Source of the DNA: Oscillospiraceae bacterium
GTDB lineage: Bacteria > Bacillota > Clostridia > Oscillospirales > Oscillospiraceae
Reading direction: 5' to 3'
Assembly (NCBI GenBank): GCA_017397835.1
Contig: JAFQHV010000010.1
Span: 1-41,158, forward strand
DNA length: 41,158 nt
Made by a program: the position numbers and the translations under genes. Below are positions 35,296 to 41,158 of the stretch, in pieces. The first letter of the stretch is position 1, and every line of letters starts with the position of its first letter. The notes below the pieces were generated by a model. It searched no databases and was not told the origin of the DNA. It saw only the letters and a list, made by a program, of their open reading frames with translations.

Positions 35296-36165
35296 TCAGA
35301 AGGGGATCAGTTCCTCGCGGAATTCGCCGCCGTACTCGCATAGCTGATAGAACTCGGCGAAGGGGATCTTGCTGCCCTTCTCGATGCCGTAGCGCTTGAT
35401 GAGCGCGTCACGGAACTTGGCGGTCTTGCGGGCGAAGCGGTACTCGCAGATTTCACTTTGCTGGGGCTCGTTCATCTGCTCCAGAGTCAGGGGAGTGCCC
35501 TCACGGGGCACGCGGGTGCCGTGCAGCCACTCCAGACGCTCCGCGGCGCCTTCGGGCACGGTGTCCAGGGTGTGGTAGGTCCAGGGCAGCCACTCGTACA
35601 TCTGGGACACGTGCAGGTCCATCATCTCAAACTGCTTGTCGATGACATCGGTGGTATCCACAGCCACATCGGGAACGAAGGGGGGATTCTGGAAATCATC
35701 GCTGAAGAAGAGGATGGCGGGCGTGCTGGGCAGGGCGGGGGTATCGGGGCAGAAGTTGGGCACGATCAGCATGTAGGACGCATCCTGCACCAGGATGGCG
35801 GCATTGCGGTGGTCGGCGTGATAGTCGTTGGGACGGTTGCAGAAGATGATGTCGGGGGCGAACTTGCGAATGTCGCGCACCAGACGCTCACGGTTTGCGA
35901 TGGTGGCCTCCACCATGCAGTCGTGAGAGTCCTCCCACACGTCATATTCCAGACCAGCGAACTTACCCACGGCCAAGGACTCGCCACGGCGGCGCACGCG
36001 AATCTCTTCGGGGGACATCTCGTGATGGCCGCGGTCACCGTTGCACAGGGACAGGAACTTGACGGTGTGGCCGGCAGCGATGTACTTCAGGGCGGTGCCG
36101 CCGCAGGAGATGTCACAGTCATCGGGATGGGCGCCGATCATCAGAACGCGCAGTTTTTTGCTCAT
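35296..36165 (-). CDS. PIG-L family deacetylase (second gene of operon A)
   Basis: This 289-residue LmbE/PIG-L zinc hydrolase removes acyl groups from the amino nitrogen of GlcNAc-type sugars in known members (PIG-L, MshB, BshB). GAHPDDCDISCGGTA (11-25) supplies zinc ligands His13 and Asp16 and the base Asp15. NDYHADHRNA holds the stabilising His116 and the zinc ligand His119. All catalytic positions are therefore present. ATG 36165 has AGGAGG upstream. It is adjacent to a second, divergent paralogue. Confidence 0.88.
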   Translation of the reverse strand: MSKKLRVLMIGAHPDDCDISCGGTALKYIAAGHTVKFLSLCNGDRGHHEMSPEEIRVRRRGESLAVGKFAGLEYDVWEDSHDCMVEATIANRERLVRDIRKFAPDIIFCNRPNDYHADHRNAAILVQDASYMLIVPNFCPDTPALPSTPAILFFSDDFQNPPFVPDVAVDTTDVIDKQFEMMDLHVSQMYEWLPWTYHTLDTVPEGAAERLEWLHGTRVPREGTPLTLEQMNEPQQSEICEYRFARKTAKFRDALIKRYGIEKGSKIPFAEFYQLCEYGGEFREELIPF

Positions 36166-36186
36166 GATATGTAACCTCCTTTAAGG

Positions 36187-36888
36187 TCAGGGAAGCATGC
36201 GCTTGGTGAACACCTTGGGCCAGGCATAGCACTGGGTGAAGGCCTCGGCATACTGGACGTTGCTCTGCAGGCCGCGGAAGCGGGCGCAGGTCTTGACGAA
36301 CTCGGCAAAGTCGATGTGGTCATGGTCGCGCATCCACTTCATCTGGCTGACGTGGCACTCCAGCATCTCCAGCTTCAGGTCGATGGTGTCGGAGATGTCC
36401 ACATACTCGGTGGGCTGGAAGTTGACACCGGCCAAAGTGTCCATGTAGTACAGGGGGGTCAGGGGAGCAGCCTCGCCCTGGCCGTCCATGTAGTGGGGGA
36501 CGCTGGCGGCAAAGGTGGCGTCGAAGACCAGCTTGCTCACCGCGGTGTGGTCGGGCATATAGTCGTTGGGGCTGTGGGTGATGATGACGTCGGGCTGAGC
36601 CTCGCGGATCACCTTAACCACGCGGTCACGCTGCTCCTGGTTGGGGTAGGCCAGCAGGTCGCCCACGTCGCAGGTGATCACCTTGATGCCGGCCAGAGCG
36701 CCGGCGTTGCGGGCCTCCTGAGCGCGCATGGTGCGCAGCTCGTCAGGCTGGATGATGGCGTGGCCCAGGTTGCCGTTGCACACGTGGCAGACGGTGACAT
36801 TGTGGCCCTGCTTGACATACTTGGCCAGGGTACCGGCACATGCGACCTCGATGTCATCGGGATGGCAGCCGATTGCAAGAACGTTCAT
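36187..36888 (-). CDS. PIG-L family deacetylase, His-to-Met variant (first gene of operon A)
   Basis: This 233-residue LmbE/PIG-L protein has the zinc site IGCHPDDIEVACAGT (His9, Asp12, base Asp11) and the last ligand His114 in NDYMPDHTAV. The His of the H-x-D-H motif, which helps stabilise the reaction intermediate in MshB, is Met111. It shares the fold but only limited sequence with its neighbour, so the two probably act on different substrates or as a pair. ATG 36888 follows AGGAGG and is the first gene of operon A. Confidence 0.86.
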   Translation of the reverse strand: MNVLAIGCHPDDIEVACAGTLAKYVKQGHNVTVCHVCNGNLGHAIIQPDELRTMRAQEARNAGALAGIKVITCDVGDLLAYPNQEQRDRVVKVIREAQPDVIITHSPNDYMPDHTAVSKLVFDATFAASVPHYMDGQGEAAPLTPLYYMDTLAGVNFQPTEYVDISDTIDLKLEMLECHVSQMKWMRDHDHIDFAEFVKTCARFRGLQSNVQYAEAFTQCYAWPKVFTKRMLP

Positions 36889-36938
36889 TTGTCTTTTCCT
36901 CCTGTTGTGATTATTTTTAACTGCACAGGGGCAGCTTA

Positions 36939-36967
36939 TTGAATACGATAAAATTATATGGTATAAT
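36939..36967 (+). promoter_or_regulatory. Divergent promoters of the second AraC gene and operon A
   Basis: Plus strand: TTGAAT (36939-36944), 17 bases, TATAAT (36962-36967), a near-consensus promoter for the regulator. Minus strand: TATAAT at 36953-36958 lies inside the plus-strand spacer, but the matching -35 position (36976-36981) is AATACT, far from consensus. Operon A therefore looks activator dependent, and the two promoters overlap. Confidence 0.6.
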
Positions 36968-37033
36968 ACAGAAAAAGTATTTACCTATTCGTTTCTGATA
37001 TTTAACACATCGTACACGGAGGGAGGTTGGGAG

Positions 37034-37912
37034 ATGAGCTTTGAGCAAGCGCCCGTCAAGCGGGAAATAGAAATTGAGGGGTTTCACGCCCTGTACTATT
37101 TTGAGTTTGACCGGAATTTTTACCATCCGCCGGAGCGGCACGATTTTTGGGAGCTGGTCTACGTGGACGACGGCAACATCAACGCCGTTGTAGACGGCAT
37201 CGGCTGCAGCCTCAGCCGGGGTCAGGTCATCTTCCACCAGCCGGGGGAGAACCACTCCCACATCGCCAATGGCGAGGATGCCAGCAACGTGGTGGTAGTG
37301 TCCTTCTCGTGCAAAAGTCCTGTGATGTCCTTCTTTAACCGCAAGATTTTTACCCTGGAGCGGGCGCCGAAGAGAATCTTATCCCTGTTTTTGGAGGAGG
37401 CACAAAATGCCCTTGGCAAGCTGCCGGGGGACTACGCCGACAAGGCGGCCCCCGACTTCTCCCACGCCGCCCCCGGTGCAGCCCAGCTGATGGAGTGCTA
37501 TCTGGTGGAGTTTTTGTTTTCCCTCATTCGCAGCGATGAAAACTCCGTGCTGGCTATGAGTCAGACTCCGGACACCCGGCGTCTGGCGGAGAGTTCTCTG
37601 TCCGATTCGGTGGAGAGCTATATGGAGCGGCACCTGGCCGAGCCGCCGTCGCTGGACGTTTTGTGCCGCCACTTCAGTGTCAGCCGCACCTACCTGTGCC
37701 GCATCTTCCGGGAAGCGACCGGAACTAGTCCTGTGGATCACTGGACCCACCTGAAGATCAAGCGGGCCAAGGCGATGATCCGGCAGGGCGGCTACAACAT
37801 CACGCAAATTTCCGAGCAACTGGGGTATTCCAGCATTCACCACTTTACCCGCATGTTCAAGCGGGTGACCGGTATGGCGCCCACGGCCTACCGGGACAGT
37901 GTGGGTACGTAA
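37034..37912 (+). CDS. AraC family transcriptional regulator (next to operon A)
   Basis: This 292-residue regulator has an N-terminal cupin domain (HDFWELVYVDDG, GQVIFHQPGENHSH) and a C-terminal AraC double helix-turn-helix (SLDVLCRHFSVSRTYLCRIFREATGTSP; ISEQLGYSSIHHFTRMFKRVTGMAPTAYR). It is divergent from operon A with overlapping promoters, so it most likely controls operon A; control of operon B is possible. A flavoprotein gene follows ten bases downstream, probably on the same transcript. Confidence 0.9.
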   Translation: MSFEQAPVKREIEIEGFHALYYFEFDRNFYHPPERHDFWELVYVDDGNINAVVDGIGCSLSRGQVIFHQPGENHSHIANGEDASNVVVVSFSCKSPVMSFFNRKIFTLERAPKRILSLFLEEAQNALGKLPGDYADKAAPDFSHAAPGAAQLMECYLVEFLFSLIRSDENSVLAMSQTPDTRRLAESSLSDSVESYMERHLAEPPSLDVLCRHFSVSRTYLCRIFREATGTSPVDHWTHLKIKRAKAMIRQGGYNITQISEQLGYSSIHHFTRMFKRVTGMAPTAYRDSVGT

Positions 37913-37921
37913 GGAGGCAGT

Positions 37922-38776
37922 ATGGAACAGACGATCATTGTTTTGGGCGGTGGCCCGGCGGGACTTGCGGCGGCCATCGCGGCCCGCAGCCGGGATAAGC
38001 GGGTGCTGGTCATCGGTAATCCGATTGAGAGCAGCGCACTGGCCAAGGCGGAGCGGGTGGATAACTACCCGGGCCTGCCCGGGTTAACCGGCATGGAGCT
38101 GCTGGAAAAGATGCAGACTCATGCAAAGAATATGGGCGCGGAGTTTATCACGGGACGTGTCATCGCCGCCATGAGCTGGGGCGACAGCTACGCCCTGACC
38201 GTGGGCAGTGAGGTGTATCAGTGCGGTGCGCTGGTGCTGACTCCCGGTGTGGTACAGACTGCCAAATACCCCGGGGAGGAGCGGCTGCTGGGCCGCGGTG
38301 TCAGTTACTGTGCCACCTGCGACGGCATGCTGTACCGGGGCAGGGACGTGGTGGTGGTTGGCCGCACCGAGGATGCTCCGGCAGAAGCCAACTTCCTGCA
38401 GTCCATCGGTTGTAAGGTGACTTACATTGCCACAAAGAGGCCGGAAAGTCTGAATGAGAGTGTCGGATACCTGCCTCTGGGCAAACTGGAAGTGACCGGA
38501 GAGGACCGGGTGGATGGCATTGTTCTGAACGGGGAAAAGTACCCCTGTGACGGTGTATTTATCCTGCGTAAAGCTGTGGCGCCCGCCGACCTGCTGATGG
38601 GTCTGGAACTGGACAGCGGCGCCATCCGGGTAGACCGCTCTATGGCGACCAATCTGCCCGGTGTCTTTGCTGCCGGTGACTGCACGGGCCGGCCCTATCA
38701 GGTGGCCAAAGCAGTGGGGGAAGGCTTGACAGCAGGAGAGTGTGCAGTAGAATACCTTGACAGTAAAAATCAATAA
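37922..38776 (+). CDS. Thioredoxin reductase-like flavoprotein without NADPH motifs (ferredoxin-dependent type)
   Basis: This 284-residue protein has the FAD motif GGGPAG (9-14), the redox pair C130-A-T-C133 in YCATCDG, and the C-terminal FAD block GVFAAGDCTG. The NADPH-binding motif GGGxxA is replaced by GRTEDA, and the HRRxxxR motif that grips the 2'-phosphate is replaced by ATKRPES. It is also shorter than TrxB (about 305-320). These are the features of the ferredoxin-dependent flavin thioredoxin reductases of clostridia. Thioredoxin follows 14 bases downstream as the likely partner. Confidence 0.85.
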   Translation: MEQTIIVLGGGPAGLAAAIAARSRDKRVLVIGNPIESSALAKAERVDNYPGLPGLTGMELLEKMQTHAKNMGAEFITGRVIAAMSWGDSYALTVGSEVYQCGALVLTPGVVQTAKYPGEERLLGRGVSYCATCDGMLYRGRDVVVVGRTEDAPAEANFLQSIGCKVTYIATKRPESLNESVGYLPLGKLEVTGEDRVDGIVLNGEKYPCDGVFILRKAVAPADLLMGLELDSGAIRVDRSMATNLPGVFAAGDCTGRPYQVAKAVGEGLTAGECAVEYLDSKNQ

Positions 38777-38790
38777 GGAGGATAATATTT

Positions 38791-39105
38791 ATGACCATTC
38801 ATTTCAACAAAGAGGGATTTGAGAAGGCGCTGGCGTCCGGCCAGACCATGCTGGTGGATTTTTGGGCCGGCTGGTGCGGACCCTGCAAGATGCTGGCACC
38901 CACGATCGAGGCTCTGGGCGAGCAGTACGAGGGCAAGGCCATCGTGGGCAAGATCGACGTGGATGAGGAGCAGGAGCTGGCCATCCGGTACGGGGTCATG
39001 TCCATCCCCACCGTCATCTTTTTCAAGGGCGGTGCCGAGGTGGAGCGCAAGGTGGGCGTCATGCCCGCCCAGGCCTATCAGGACGTGCTGGACAAGTTGG
39101 GTTGA
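38791..39105 (+). CDS. trxA: Thioredoxin
   Basis: This 104-residue protein has the canonical active site W28-C29-G-P-C32 and the cis-proline loop MSIPTV. It is a soluble disulfide reductant. GGAGGATAAT precedes ATG 38791, 14 bases after the reductase-like gene, so the two form a redox pair on one mRNA. Confidence 0.96.
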   Translation: MTIHFNKEGFEKALASGQTMLVDFWAGWCGPCKMLAPTIEALGEQYEGKAIVGKIDVDEEQELAIRYGVMSIPTVIFFKGGAEVERKVGVMPAQAYQDVLDKLG

Positions 39106-39112
39106 GCAAACG

Positions 39113-39146
39113 AAAACCGCCGCGGCACAGCCGCGGCGGTTTTTTA
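39113..39146. terminator. Bidirectional terminator, trxA / GlsB-like gene
   Basis: AAAACCGCCGCGGC pairs with GCCGCGGCGGTTTT around an ACA loop, with A- and T-runs on both sides. Confidence 0.9.
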
Positions 39147-39154
39147 CGTATCAA

Positions 39155-39391
39155 TCACTTAGCGAACTTTTTGATCAGCCACAGCAGCAGGCAGGCACCG
39201 GCGATGCTGCCAATGATGCCCAGACCGGTGATGCCCACAAGGCCCAGCAGGAAGCCGCCCAGCCAGCCGCCCACGATGCCGACGATGACGTTGCGCAGCA
39301 GGCTGCCCTGATCCTTCATAATGATGCCGGCGACCCAGCCGGCCACGCCGCCCAGAACGATGTTGATGATTGCGGAAATAATCGCGTCCAT
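39155..39391 (-). CDS. GlsB/YeaQ/YmgE family membrane protein
   Basis: This 78-residue protein has three predicted membrane segments and the family's glycine-rich pattern (NIVLGGVAGWVAGIIM, NVIVGIVGGWLGGFLLG, GIIGSIAGACLLLWLI). Members are often called transglycosylase-associated and are stress-induced in several bacteria, but their function is not established. ATG 39391 has AAGGAGG upstream, and the gene has its own promoter and a shared terminator. Confidence 0.85.
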   Translation of the reverse strand: MDAIISAIINIVLGGVAGWVAGIIMKDQGSLLRNVIVGIVGGWLGGFLLGLVGITGLGIIGSIAGACLLLWLIKKFAK

Positions 39392-39442
39392 AGTGTAGTT
39401 GCCTCCTTACAGATTGTTTGTTTGGATGGTCTTGCTGGAAAT

Positions 39443-39471
39443 ATTATACAGCAATCGGGGCTAAGATGCAA
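39443..39471 (-). promoter_or_regulatory. Promoter of the GlsB-like gene
   Basis: On the minus strand TTGCAT (39466-39471) and TATAAT (39443-39448) are 17 bases apart, a near-consensus promoter. Confidence 0.75.
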
Positions 39472-39531
39472 ACGTTTTATCAAAGCGCAAAAGAAATTGA
39501 AGAAAAAGAGCAGGGAAGCGGTGCTTTTCTC

Positions 39532-39560
39532 TTGAAATTTGGTGTTGACTCGTATATAAT
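39532..39560 (+). promoter_or_regulatory. Promoter of leuS
   Basis: TTGAAA (39532-39537), 17 bases, TATAAT (39555-39560). The leader to the TTG start at 39633 is about 66 bases, too short for a T-box. Confidence 0.7.
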
Positions 39561-39582
39561 AAACAAACGCGTACCCAAATGG

Positions 39583-39605
39583 CGGCTTTGCACACAGCAA
39601 AGCCG
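39583..39605 (+). promoter_or_regulatory. Hairpin in the leuS leader
   Basis: CGGCTTTGC and GCAAAGCCG form a perfect 9-bp stem around ACACA. No T-run follows, so it is not a terminator. It lies between the promoter and the ribosome site and could affect mRNA stability or translation. Confidence 0.45.
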
Positions 39606-39632
39606 AAGTTTCAGATATAGGAAGTGTTCAAT

Positions 39633-41158
<1,526 letters not shown>

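Noticed and set aside
36889-37033. A shared operator word between operons A and B
   Set aside because: The AAGYGGATGGC word upstream of operon B is not found in the operon A/AraC intergenic region, so common control by one site type is not supported.
39561-39632. T-box riboswitch upstream of leuS
   Set aside because: The leader is about 66 bases, too short for Stem I, specifier loop and antiterminator, and no T-box core sequence is seen.

Overview
The window looks like a chromosomal stretch of a GC-rich, anaerobic, spore-forming Firmicute, most likely a gut member of the Oscillospiraceae/Ruminococcaceae group. The basis is the gene content: the sporulation protein YlbJ, a glycyl radical enzyme with its activase, a regulator carrying a desulfoferrodoxin domain, a clostridial-type thioredoxin reductase without NADPH motifs, class II GalT, a GlnRS, and strong AGGAGG ribosome sites. 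The taxonomic placement is inference from gene content only.

Layout. 1-551 is non-coding and rich in palindromes, followed by a 39-residue orphan gene. 710-7154 (mostly minus strand) holds an XRE-desulfoferrodoxin fusion regulator, a U32 tRNA-hydroxylation-type protein and mltG, a divergent 54-residue Cys/Gly-rich membrane peptide, 5-FTHF cyclo-ligase with a DJ-1 protein, thymidylate kinase, a TagA/WecG glycosyltransferase and a ComEA-like protein. 7260-10125 (plus) encodes a D,D-carboxypeptidase, YlbJ and a small four-Cys protein. A tRNA-Arg(CCG) follows at 10211. Directly behind it lies a 243-bp tandem repeat whose every copy begins with the tRNA 3' end and its terminator. A DUF1295 membrane methyltransferase-like gene comes next, then a complete nine-gene F-type ATP synthase operon (11895-18532). 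Its c subunit has the two-carboxylate, Na+-type motif and its epsilon subunit lacks the C-terminal inhibitory domain. Convergent to it are galT, galK and glnS.

The accessory part is 23146-37912. An AraC regulator is divergent from a short (659 residue) glycyl radical enzyme and its activase. Facing these are two minus-strand operons. Operon A (36888 to 30708) encodes two PIG-L deacetylases, a NagB-like protein with an altered active site, a PfkB kinase, a MtlD-family dehydrogenase and a SorE-family dehydrogenase. Operon B (30490 to 26982) encodes three TIM-barrel isomerase/epimerases and a Gfo/Idh/MocA oxidoreductase. A second AraC regulator is divergent from operon A. Together they look like an intracellular catabolic route for an acylated amino sugar or a related polyol. 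No transporter is present in the window, and the exact substrate cannot be read from sequence. This cluster plus the glycyl radical enzyme is the best candidate for an undescribed system.

The window ends with a ferredoxin-type thioredoxin reductase-like flavoprotein and thioredoxin, a GlsB/YeaQ membrane protein, and the 5' part of leuS, which runs off the edge.
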